Source: Yamagishiella unicocca
Lineage: Eukaryota > Chlorophyta > Chlorophyceae > Chlamydomonadales > Volvocaceae
Reading direction: 5' to 3'
DNA: 64,000 nucleotides
Assembly (NCBI GenBank): GCA_003116995.1
Contig: BDSL01000027.1
Span: 930,001 to 994,000, forward strand
The notes under the pieces were generated by a model. That model did not search any database. It worked only from the letters and a program-made list of their open reading frames with translations, and was not told the origin of the DNA. The position numbers and the translations under genes were made by a program. Below are positions 35,601 to 47,100 of this stretch, piece after piece; positions within the stretch are counted from its first letter, which is position 1, and every line of letters begins with the position of its first letter.

Positions 35601-38600
35601 ACCGATGCGGTAGCTCTGGCCAGCCAGGTCGAGTTTGAGGTGTCGCTTTGCGATGGACCCAGTCCCTTCAACTGCGTAGGAAGAGACCCCGGGCCGCTGC
35701 TGCGGCAGTGTGTGGATCCTCCAAACTACGATCAGAAGAACAGGTAAGCTCGACGCTGAGTCCCTTCAGTGTGGCCGTGAAGGACCACACCTGAGCAGCA
35801 AGCGCGCCGCGGGTCACGGGTGATCCGCCCTAGCGCCCCTAGGCCCGTTCAATTTTATATTCATATTGCACTTAACCAGGCGCGTCGGAAGCTACAACCT
35901 TGGCCAGAGGGAGTAAGGAAGGCCCGTGGGCGGGAAACGGGCTCAGCGTGTGGAAGGCCTGTTGGCGGGAAACGACAAACGGGCGAAGCGTGCGGAAGGC
36001 CCGTTGAAGGAAAACGGGCGAAGCGTACGGAAGGCCCGTTGGCGGGAAACGGGCGAAAAACGTCTCCCAGCGCCCAATCGCAGTTTGCTTGCTTGATGTA
36101 GAGCTAGCCCTGTGAATTAGTAAATAATTTGGAGGACGGAAACCGCCTATTCACGGATCGGTTGCGTCACGGAATCAAATAGCAAAGTGAACCCGCTGCT
36201 TTTCGACCTTGATAAAAAGAGAAAGCGGTCTGGTGTGAGACATCACAGCTGATCAACAGTGGCTTCCTGTGCCCCGTACGGTACCTTGGTGCCCGTACTC
36301 ACACCGGGTGGAACCTGCATGTGCGCTGTCCTGCAGGGAGCTGGCCTGGTCCGTTGGCTGGAACCTGACCGCCCTGCCGTCAGAGTTCCGAAGCGCCGGA
36401 TTTAACGGCACGCTCTGGCAATACCCTGTAGCGCCTAAAGTCACCGCTATCGGCCAATACGAGCTGCGCCTGCTCAGCAGCGCCGGTGTGCAGCAGGAGG
36501 TGGTTCTGGAGCTAGCAGACGGTGAGTGAGGAGCCGCAGGCAGCTGGGCAGCAGGGGGGTTTCGACAAGTCAGGACGCAGCACCTGATTGGAATGGTTTC
36601 GAACGTCATCACAGCCTCGCTCATTCCGGTATGTGCGCATGTGCGTGGGACTGTATCGTGGCTGCAGGAAGCATCATTGTCGCCTCCAAGGCAAATGCCA
36701 CCATCTCCTCCATCGGCGCGACCAAGTACCCCTCGCTAGACTCCGCCGGCAACGCGCTCTACCTGAACCTACCGCTGGGCTTCCCAGTGACGTACATTAG
36801 CGTCAATCTCAACGTGCCGCCAACCGTGCCGTACGAGTCCGCCAGCGTGAGGCTAATCTACTCCGGGCCCCTGAGTTCCAGCCCGCCACCATCAGGAGTG
36901 CTGCCAAGCCCGCCACCCCATCTCTCCACTCCCTCACCCCAGCAGCCACCTTCACCCCAGCCCGCACCCCTTGGGCCGCCCTCACCCCAGCAGCCGCCCT
37001 CACCCCAGCTGGCACCGCTTGGGCCGCCCTCACCCCAGCAGCCACCTTCACCCCAGCCCGCACCGCTGGGGCCGCCTTCACCCCAGCCCGCACCGCTGGG
37101 GGCGCCCTCACCCCAGCAGCCACCTTCACCCCAGTCCGCACCGCTGGGGCCGCCTTCACCCCAGTCCGCACCGCTTGGGCCACCCTCACCCCAGCCGGCA
37201 CCTTCACCCCAGCCCGCACCGCTTGGGCCGCCCTCACCCCAGCAGCCACCTTCACCCCAGCCCGCACCGCTTGGGCCGCCCTCACCCCAGCAGCCACCTT
37301 CACCCCAGCCCGCACCGCTTGGGCCGCCCTCATCCCAGCAGCCACCTTCACCCCAGCCGGCACCGCTTGGGCCGCCCTCACCCCAGCCGGCACCTTCACC
37401 CCAGCCCGCACCGCTGGGGCCGCCCTCACCCCAGCAGCCGCCTTCACCCCAGCCCGCACCGCTGGGGCCGCCTTCACCCCAGCCCGCACCGCTGGGGCCG
37501 CCCTCACCCCAGCAGCCACCTTCACCCCAGCCGGCACCGCTGCGGCCGCCCTCTCCCGAGCAGCCACCTTCACCCCAGTCCGCACCGCTTGGGCCGCCCT
37601 CACCCCAGCAGCCACCTTCACCCCAGCCGGCACCGCTGCGGCCGCCCTCACCCCAGCAGCCACCACCCCAGCCCGCACCACTGGGGCCGCCCTCACCCCT
37701 GCAGCCGCCTTCACCCCAGCCAGCACCGCTCGAGCCGCCCTCTCCCGAGCAGCCGCCTTCACCACAACCGGCACCGCTTGTGCCGCCCTCACCCCAGCAG
37801 CCGCCTTCACCACAACCGGCACCGCTTGTGCCGCCCTCACCCCAGCAGCCGCCTTCACCACAACCGGCACCGCTTGTGCCGCCCTCACCCCAGCAGCCGC
37901 CTTCACCACAACCGGCACCGCTTGTGCCGCCCTCACCCCTGCAGCCGCCTTCACCCCAGCCCGCACCACTTGTGCCGCCCTCACCCCAGCAGCCGCCTTC
38001 ACCCCAGCCCGCACCACTTGTGCCGCCCTCACCCCAGCAGCCGCCTTCACCCCAGCCCGCACCACTTGTGCCGCCCTCACCCCTGCAGCCGCCTTCACCC
38101 CAGCCCGCACCACTTGTGCCGCCCTCACCCCAGCCAGGAACACCTAACCCCCCTGCTCCTTCTCCAAGCCCCGTCCTTCCCAACTCGTCACCTCCAGGAC
38201 CGGCCACTGACCCCTCACCTCCATTCCTTGACCCGCCAGTCCCCTCACCCCGGCCCAACCCGTCGCCTGCGCCGCCTCCATCCACCGCCCAGCCGCTAGG
38301 AGTCCCTCCCCCTATCTCCCCCGCTCCCCTGCCACCCCGGCTGCCCCCCCCTAGTCCCGGCTCCTGGCCGCCACCGTCGCCACCTAGCCAGCTCGTCACG
38401 CTCAGGGGCCAGGCGTACGACGGCTACCTCAGCGGTTGTACGGTGTTCCTGGACACGAACGGCGACACGCTTTTGGGGGCTACGGAGCCGAGCAACAGCA
38501 CCCTCTACATCGCGCCGGTGGGTGCGGAAGGGCGTTGCTGTGTGCAGTCGTGGGCATGGGTATTGTCATACAGCCAGCGGTCATGCAACCATGCGACCAT

Positions 38601-41262
38601 GCATGGTGGCATGGTTGGAGTCACGCGATTTGGTTTGTGCTTGGCGGTAATATCACAGCACGGGGTCCCAGGAGCGACCTGTCGACAGGGTTCACCGGGA
38701 GTCACTTCTGTTCTGAGTTCGCTTGGGTCGTGGGTGACGAGGTCACTTGGATGGATACTTGGGGATGGCTTGGACGGATGAGGCCGCGTGGATGGACCAT
38801 TGAGGATCGCGCGCACGGCACGCAACTCGCTTGGCGGGTATGGCGGCCTGCTGACGCCTGCGCACGCGTACGAAATAAACCAGTGGGCACGTAACCGCTA
38901 CCCGATCCGTGTGAGTAGCTAACGTACACACCACGTGCCAACCACCCCAACCAAACCCAACCACCTGCAGGGCCGCGGCCAGGCCGCCCAGACCGCCACT
39001 TGGACTGGCTGGACGATCTCCGTGCCCTCGGATCTGCCGTACGACGATCTCACTCTTCGGCTGCTCGCGTCCAGCACCCTCGCCGCTGATGGCGCCGCTA
39101 GCAGCGTCGCCGCCGCCGCCGTCGGAACACCCGCCGCCAGCTGCTACGACGCCACGACCTACCTGAAGCTGCCCGTCGCCCTCGCCGCACCCGGCACCTG
39201 CACCGTCATCAGCCCCCTGTCCACACTGCTCGTCCACTGGACGCAGCTGCTCGTCCAAGCCGACCCCACCTTGTCGTACAGCGCCACCGTGCAGCGCGCA
39301 CGCGCTGACGTGGCGGGCGCGGTGGGCGTGTCGAGCACGGACCCGGCGCTGCAGATCTGTACGACGGACGCCTACCGCGCATTCCTCCAGGGAGGGATCT
39401 CGGGGGCGGAGGGCCTTATCAGGGCCGAGCAGGCTGTCATGGGTCTCGTGGTCGGCGTGTGCAGTTACGTGGTGGGGGACAGGCCCGCGATGCCCGCCTG
39501 TGGGCCGGTCACTTTCGAAGCCCTGGCGGCACAGCTCCGGAACCGCAACCTGCCGGCTGGTAGCGGCGCGGGCCAGCCACCCGCCGCCGCCCTCATCGAC
39601 ACGGCCCTCCTGCAAACCGTCATCACAGCGGTCGCCTCCTCGCCGCGTCTCAACACGTCCGCCGCCACAGTCGCTGACCCGGCCCGCATCGCCGCCGCCG
39701 CGGCTGCGCTGGTCCGCGCGCTGCAGCTGCAAGCCCTCGCCACCTCCGTCGACCAGCTCCTGGTCGCTTCCATGGTGACGCAAGACTACCTGGCGGCCCG
39801 GCTCGCGACCCTTGGGTCAGCCGGCGGTGATGACGATGACGTCACGGCGTCGTCCTCTGAAGCCATCGCTAGCTTCATCGCCGCCACCTCCACCGACGCC
39901 CTGCGCGGCCAGTCCGCCGCGATACCCTACCCACCTGGTGTAATCCTGCCGAGCTACGCGTTCGGCCAGAAGGCCCTCACGGCCGCCCCACCACCGCCAC
40001 CACCGGCGGGTAATGCCGGCGCCGGTGACGGCGACCGCAGCTTCGGCGATAAGGAGACCTCCACCGCTAGCGTATTGGCCATTGGCATCGTCATTCCTAC
40101 CGTCGTCATCCTGCTGCTCATCATCTTTGCCGTCGCCATGCGCCGCCGCATGCGCCGCGAAAGATACTCGACCTACGACAACGCCTTCGCTGGCGCTGGC
40201 TCTGTGACCGCGACGGGCGCAGCCGCTGCTGGCGGCGGCGGCTCAGCCAGCAGCAACCGTGTGCTACCCGCGGGTGTGGGCGGCAGCGGCAGCAGCAGCA
40301 GCAGCAGCCATAGCGCGTCGGCAGATGACATGGAGAGCGCATCACCACCCACCACACCGGCAGGCGCCGGCCGCGCAGGTCTGCCGCAGACAACGCCGCC
40401 GCCGCCAGCGGAGGCCAAATTAGCGGCCGCTAGCTTCACCGGTGGTGGAGGCGGCAGTGATGGCGCTGGCGCTGCGGCTAGCTCCCCGATCGTGACCGTG
40501 AGCGCCATCAACACGACCGGAGTCCCGGCTGAAGGTGCACCGGAGGTGAACGTGCTGATGCACCCGGCCGAGTCCAGCACCGCCATCAACCTCGAAGAAT
40601 TCCTGCGCCCTGCGGGCAGTGCCGGCGGTGCTTCGGACGCCGCCAACCTCCACACCTCCGCCGACCGCCACGCGCCCACCTCGTTTTACAAGCCTCCCTC
40701 TACACGCGGCATCGCCACCGGTGCGGCCGTGCTCGCTCCAAGCGACAGCCTCATTGCAGCCGAAGCCGCCGCCGCCGGAAGCACACCGGCTGGGTGGCTG
40801 GAGGGGAGCACAGCTGCAGGTGCAGGTGCCGCGGCTGTTGATGCGCATCAAGTAATGGAGTCAGCGGCATTAGCGGCGGCGGCGGCGGCGGCTGCGATGT
40901 CTCTGCGTGGTAGCACACGGCCAGCAGGAGCAATACACACCGAAGAAGGTCCGTCTACAGCTGCTACTTCTGGTGCTACTGCTACTGGTGCTGGTACTGG
41001 TACCGCTGGTACTGCTGCTGTTGCTGGTACTGCTGCTGGTATGCCTGTTGCTGGTACTGCTGCTGGTATTGCTGTTGCTGGTCCTGCGGGACAGGACTCG
41101 CCGTCCGACTGGGGGGCAGAGGCGCGGACGCCAATGCCGTCGGCGTCGCCTCGGGAGCAATGTCCGCCGCCAGGTGCCAACAGCGGGCACGAGACAGGCG
41201 AACCAGGCGGGGGCGCTGCTGTTGGCGGCCTGAGTACCGGCGGCGATAGTAGCGGGCGATAG
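29659..41262 (+). CDS. Giant Pro-rich extracellular-matrix glycoprotein with PKD domain, adhesin-like modules and one membrane span, 2,976 aa
   Basis: Exons: 29659-29875, 30131-30336, 30864-34333, 34895-35351, 35490-35743, 36337-36521, 36668-38517, 38971-41262 (TAG stop), all in phase. A signal peptide (hydrophobic VGNLLVAALTLSVLG) is followed by a PKD domain at about residues 40-140 with the diagnostic YQVDFGDG. The next region (about 285-1095) is Pro/Ser-rich: a 30-residue repeat, then an 11-residue PPPPPSSPGTQ repeat. Module 1 starts at about 1110 with GQAYAASYLDRC and DVNANGVYDVGEP, an EF-hand-like calcium loop, followed by ILTPLTTIV. A second Pro-rich block (PPSPQQPPSPQPAPLG) at about 1685-2085 leads to module 2 (GQAYDGYLSGC, DTNGD, VISPLSTLLV). 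A span (VLAIGIVIPTVVILLLIIFA) near 2578-2603 precedes RRRMRRE and a 370-residue low-complexity tail. Prolines in PPSP contexts are normally hydroxylated and O-glycosylated. It is not a standard pherophorin. Its role in the wall or matrix is inferred. Confidence 0.87.
30761..30820 (+). repeat. Repeat shared by two introns of the matrix glycoprotein gene
   Basis: About 55 bases containing TTGGTCTGGAACCCACTGTA are nearly identical here and at 34806-34863. Both copies end 30-45 bases before a splice acceptor (exons 30864 and 34895). Confidence 0.85.
31302..31745 (+). repeat. 90-bp coding repeat (30 residues), about 5 copies
   Basis: The unit encodes PLGVYPYPPPLDYNPPDFDT followed by QPPDSIPTAP. 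The three central copies are almost identical at DNA level, and the outer ones have drifted. It lies in exon 30864-34333. Confidence 0.9.
32235..33720 (+). repeat. 33-bp coding repeat (PPPPPSSPGTQ), about 45 copies
   Basis: Each unit encodes four to six prolines followed by SSPGTQ or SSSGMQ. Because 33 is a multiple of three and the unit lacks stops, other frames are also open across the array; those frames are shadows. Confidence 0.92.
36925..38135 (+). repeat. 48-bp coding repeat (PPSPQQPPSPQPAPLG), about 24 copies
   Basis: A second, different Pro-rich array in exon 36668-38517. The last residue shifts from Gly to Val in the 3' third of the array (PAPLV from about 37780), showing that this part expanded separately. 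Confidence 0.92.
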
Positions 41263-41349
41263 GCTTCGGTGCAGGGTTGTATCTGATTGGGAGTGTGCTC
41301 CCCTCCCTGGAGGTGGTAAACCGCTTAGCGTTGCAAGTGCGTGGTGGCC

Positions 41350-41354
41350 CGTTG
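41350..41354 (+). terminator. TGTAA polyadenylation signal of the matrix glycoprotein gene
   Basis: TGTAA 88 bases past the TAG stop at 41262. Confidence 0.6.
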
Positions 41355-41359
41355 TAAGC

Positions 41360-44150
41360 CGCTCATCGAACCCAATCAACAAGAGACGGCGGACGCGGGT
41401 GAGCGAGCTACAAAGGTAGAGTAGTGGCGCCGCAGATGAACGTGCGCGAGGTATACCAGTCGCTTGGTTAGGTTATTACGTACGGCGTTTGTGGCGGCTC
41501 TGAACTAATAAACTAGAGCTGCTAATATTGGTTGCAGTGGTGGGGGTGGGGGTGGGGGTGGTTGCAGTGGTGGGGGGGTGGCGACGAAGGGTTGACGAGC
41601 GATGGGTCGCTCGGAGGGAGCTTCAATTGATTGAGACCCAGAAATTCGACTACATCGATAGAAGTTCACCATCCACCCGTGCATCTAGTGTACAGTGTGA
41701 GCGGGTGATAGGTCGGTGGTAATGATGCACGCACCCATTCAGCCGCCCGAGGGGGGTAGATGTTGGGGTGGACTCCTCTAAGATTGTATGTGGCTGAGAA
41801 AGGCGGGGCAGGGGTGGGGTTCCCGCCTGCTGCCGGCCACCGCAGGTGTGCTTTTGTCGTGCCCTGCAAGTAAGTTGATTGGTGGCAGCAAAGCAAAACA
41901 ATTTGCGCAAGCCCGCCGGCAGTCGCCGCATCTACCAGGAAGTACCTTCATAGCAACGCCACCTACATTTGCTGTCTTCCCGCTTCTAGAAATTGAAGGC
42001 GAAACATACAACGGTGTGTACAATTGTGCACGCGAGCGTGCGCGTGCGATGCGATATTGGTGTTTAGGGGGCTGCTAGCAAGGTATTACAAGTTCCGCAC
42101 TTGTGCGGAGGCGTCCGTTAAAGCCGGAGGGCCATGGACGGTGAGCACGACTAGCTGACAGCAGCGTATGTATGTGCATACCGCGCCGTGATGAGGACGG
42201 GGCGAGGACAGGGCAGCGGGGCGCGCGCCGGCTCCGCGAGAGAACAGCGTGGTGCAGCACGGTGCCCTCGGAGCGGGGACAGACTCGCCAGCCAGCCACG
42301 GCAACTGCTGCTCACCTTAGCCTTCGATTGAGTTGGTGTTTGGTGTTTGGCATAAAGCGGCGGTCAAACTGCTGGCTCATCATGGATGAAACCAATTCGT
42401 CACCTCACTCCAATGCGTTATTCGCTACTAGCTGTTGCGGCAGCTGCAGAACTAATGTACGCGCCAATTGTAATAGTTCGCCTTTGGGGCTGATAAGGTA
42501 CACCGAGTGCCAACGACTGTTTGCCTGATTTACGTATGCACGTATGGATGATGATCGATACGCGCTCACCGGCGATGCTGGAGGAGGTAGTTACCAGCTC
42601 ACAAAGACAGTCTCCTCTCATGCGCATTACATGGCCCTCAAGCTTAATCATAATGGCGGACTATGATCGATAGAAAGGGTAGGAATTTAAAGTGTGCACT
42701 ATTTTCGTTTGCCCAACAGATTCATCCGTCTGGATCCGTCGGATCGAGCGGCCAACGTACGCCAGCCCTAATCGTTAGCACACATCACCGACATCACCGG
42801 CCGCAGCTCGCGAAAACAACGCATCACATGTTGCATTACTCATTCGCTGTTTTGGTTGCGATGTATGGCCAGTGCCAGGGTGGCCAGTGCCAGCGGTGTG
42901 GGGGGCGGGTGCCGTAGCGCTTAGGAAGGAGCGGAAATGAACTTGCACGTGTCGTCTTACCCAGCCATTAAGCGCCCTTCCCTTCCTACCACCGTAACAT
43001 ACGTCCCTTTATGGGCCCTTTGCAAAGGCGCTTGCGAAGCGGCAACTTGCTTGCTTTGGGTGGAGCCGACCAGCAGCGGTGATCGGGAGGGTGATCGGGA
43101 GGGTGCGTGGCACGTACCAGGTAAGCGGTGGGAGGTGGCGTACCACTTAAGATGTGAAGAGCATCGTGTTACTCAGCCGCTAGGCGTCATCCTCCTCGTA
43201 TCGAGTGCATGAATGCACGAGCACATGGTGCATTGCCCCCCCTGGCTGTGAGCAGTAGTGTGCCGATGGTGTGGTCAACCTGGCCGCTTCCATTGCTATC
43301 TACCTTGGGCGCTACACGCTCCGGGATGTTTCATGTCGGCCGGTGGTACATACCTTGCGTGCCCACCTATCCGGGGGCTCCGCCTGGTAGGTGCCGCTGT
43401 GCACTTGCACGCATGTGGCTGCGGTTGCTCATCCCTCAGCCCCCCTAGGTGTATGTAGTGCTGTGGACATGCGGCGGGCGCCCCCCTAGGTGCGCCCCGG
43501 GCCAGGTGGGGTGCTGTCGGGGCTGTCACCCGTTCCTTCATACATATGTGGTTGATGACCACTTGTGGTCTGCTGGTCTGCTGCTGCTGGCTGCCCAGGG
43601 GAGCCTGAGCAGCTCTGGCCCGGTAGAACTCGTGGCCGTGGTCCGCCTGTCTGGTGCCTTCTTGGCTCGCACCTTGTTTTTCGGCGCCCCCAATGCCGCT
43701 CTGGCCTCAATAAGGGCACGCGACGCCCCCGACGCCGAGTGCAGCAGATTCGAGCGAGCAAAGGTCCGCTACCCAGCAGGGGAGGGCTGTGGGAACGTTA
43801 AGAGGCCGCCGTCCCGCCAGATGGACACGGCTCTTTGGTACTATCAGCACAACCGACACGCAGATACTGAGAACAGGCAGGCATGCGACCTAAGCAGCGG
43901 CCAGCCACAAGTCGTCGTACCCGTACCATGCGGTGGACACCTGCGCTACGGCAGTCTATTCGCAATAGCCAGCCTTAAAGTTACCGTCTCCCTTGACTGA
44001 AGTACTTCAAGTCAGATGGCTTCCAGCTGCGCATTCAGCATAAAGTGACCTCGAACTGCTGTTGTTGGAGGCGTGGCTACTGTGGCAAGCTTAGCCCACA
44101 TACCGGTAGCTGAACTTCTACCGGTATTCCTCTTGCCAGGGGCTGCAAAA
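41360..44150. other. Intergenic region between the matrix glycoprotein and the receptor kinase
   Basis: A G/T-rich low-complexity patch (repeated GGTTGCAGTGGTGGGGGTGG) sits at 41533-41582. A reading frame at 43449-44000 has a hydrophobic stretch (LLLLAAQG) and about 180 residues but no recognised family and no supporting splice sites; it may be 5' leader of the kinase. Otherwise I see nothing. Confidence 0.4.
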
Positions 44151-47100
44151 ATGAAGGGATCATGTCATTCAATGATGCGCACAGCTATTTTGGCAGCGAA
44201 GCTGCTGATGTTCTTGCTGCCATCCAGCAGCAAATGCCAAGGCTTGATAACTATTGCCGACGTTATTGAGCACAATGAAGGAGGCGGAAACAATACTTAT
44301 TCGCTTCAGCTGGCAGCACATCGATATACGTGGGGCCGGAATATGGCCTACCAGCATGTCGTCGCTTCTGGGTCTGCTGAAGGCACAACGTTGGACCTCA
44401 CGCGAATTCCTGGAGATGAACCTGTGATACAGCTTTGGCCAGGTGCGGGCCTGAACCATCCACGCGTCAGCAATCTTTCCAGAAAACGCAATAGCCTGAA
44501 TAGCCCGCCGCGGACCCTCTGCTGCCGGAGGTTGGACTGGCCGGCAGGAGGCAGAGCCCTAGTCATCATTTGCAAGCAAGAGACAAGGCCTGGGCTGCAT
44601 ACCCACTGCATGACCAGGGGCTCGCCACGCCACGGGTCCCGGGACCCCAGGGGCCCCAGAGTCCCCCCATAGCTTTGAAGCTGCCGTATGCGCGCACACA
44701 ATTGGTGATGGTTCCTGCACTCCAAAGGAAGGCCGACCAAGCAATCACCCCCAAATGTTCATGCATATAAGTATACGTAAATATACTACATGTTCCCACC
44801 TACCGTGTACCAAGCAGGCTCTACGCTGCAGCTGCGCGAAATGACGCTGCTACTGCCGCCGCTACCGGAGGCTGATGCCTTCACGCCGACCAGCCTGCTG
44901 GCCCACGTCTTCAACAGCAGCAGCAGTACTGCAGCCCCGGCGGCAGCTGGAGGCGACAGCGGCGGGTTGGAACTCGTAGGGGTCACCGTCGTGATGGCAT
45001 CGTGCAGGTCGGTACATACATGGCTGGAACCACCGTTTGGACTGCCATAGGAATAAATGCCGTAGGTGCGTGCGTGGTAGCTAGGCACGCACGTAGCTGG
45101 CTGGATTCATGAATATAAATACGGATGTGGTGCTACGTAGCTCCTACTAACTAACTGGCTGGTGATTGATGAGTGGGGGCTGACTGATTCTGCTGCTGCT
45201 AGCCGGTTATGTGATGTAACCGACCCATATGTACGTATCTGTGGGCGAGCTTGCATTGGCTCGCAGCTAGCTAGCTAGTAAGCTTGCTGGGTACGTAGCT
45301 AGCTGCTGGCTAAGTAAGTTAGGACATTCCATCATATTGATAAACGTACTGAGTGAGGCCGGTTATTAGTTGCGGGCGGTGGGCAGTGCTCGTGCCGCGA
45401 CCTGCTGCCTTGCTTGGGGCACTACGTACTAGCTAGCCACTCACCCAGGACGTATTGTGACAAATCGAAGCCAAGCAAGCAACCAAACCTGCTATCGGAC
45501 GCTGAGCCGCTGTGTTCTGCTGAGCGCACCCTAGTTTGCTTGCTTGCTTCGCCCTTATTTGTTAACAAAGTTTTTCCGCATACATACATGCAGCGACCTA
45601 AACGCCTTTGCGACGGCGCTGTGTGACCCGGACAAGTGGAGCCACACCACCGACATCCAGGTCATAGACGGTGTCATATTGTACGGCAGCGGGAGCATGG
45701 CCGTGGCAGCGGCGGCGGGGGCAGAGGCAGGGGCGGCAGCGACAGGCCGCGGCGTCTCGCCGCCTCCGCAGGCGCTCCTCAAGAACACGCGCTTCATGTG
45801 CCTCCCTTCCTCATCAGCTGGTAACGACAACGGCGGCGCTGGCCGCGGTAATAACGATACTGGGCCGTGGCCATGCACGGCTACTGCCGTGGGCAGCTTT
45901 GATGCCCTCAGCGGCATGTTGCAGCGGATGACCACCACGACGAGCTTCATGCTGCTGTCGCTGACGGGCGACATATCGCTGATGGATAACACCGTGCCCG
46001 AAGACCGTTACGTCGTGCCCGTGGTGCGTGTCAGAAATAATTTAAGGAGAGTGTTGCTTATGTTCAAAACGCCAATAAAGCGATTGCCGGCAGAGATAGC
46101 TGCGGCCATGCTGACGGTCGGCGACAGACGGATCGATGTGCGGCGGCAGCTAGCAGCGGCAGCGGGCAAAGAGCAGCAGCAGCGGCGGCAGGGAGTGGCT
46201 GCTGGCACGCACGTCACGATAGCTGATGACACTGAGCATCGGGGTGAGCAAGGGCACGCAGCAGATGAACCAGGCACACGCGTGTGCGTACGCACATACA
46301 CCGCCGCTGCGCTCGCTGGAGGACAGACAAGCTCGCCGACCGACTGTCGCCTCCAACCTGCGTGCTGGCGCTGGACGGATGGATCCCTCGGGAAAAATTA
46401 GTTCACGTCATCTTTGCCCAGCCAGCCAGCCAATGAGTTATGGCCCGGCGGGGTACCCGAACGAAGTCCCGCCGTACACCCCATGCCCTGAATGGACGTT
46501 GTAGTTCTCGCGCGCGTTTTGCGTACTGGTGGTGGTACGTAAACTCATATGTAGAAGTTAGTAGAAACCAGCAGCAGCGCGCGAGAGGGTTGCCCCGTAG
46601 GGTGCGTCGCTCCTTATTAATATTACAGAAGCGAACCCCAAGATAAAGGCACAGGGGAAAATCGGAAGCCCCGCCACGAGCAAGAGGGAGGGGCCGAACA
46701 AAAAAGAAGACCTAGGCACCCCAAGACCACCGCCCGAAAGCGGTGCGACCGGACCGACGGGCATGGGCCGGACCGATCACGAGGGGCTGGAGCCGAAACC
46801 CCCCGCCGACGGCCCAGGGACACCTACCATCCACCCGCGGAAAAACGCTGCACCCGAACAACCGGCATACATGATGACCTGCTGTACATGAACTATGAAC
46901 AACCATGTACGGACGAACTTATGGACACTGGTTTAACGCCCAAGCAGTAGGTGAGATATAACACACGCCCCACCGCTATCCGTGCTGCCGTGCATGCGTG
47001 CAGATCCCTCTTTACCTGTCGGTTTATATGTACGGCGCAGCCGGGTCAGGAAGAGCTGACGCGATCGCCAGTCGCACGCAGGTAGGTCGGTGCGTGCGCT

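Noticed and set aside
32176..38399. Reverse-strand Ala/Glu/Val- and Gly-rich frames over the Pro-rich arrays
   Set aside because: They are complements of the coding PPPPPSSPGTQ and PPSPQQPPSPQ repeats; the forward frame has signal peptide, domains and splice continuity.
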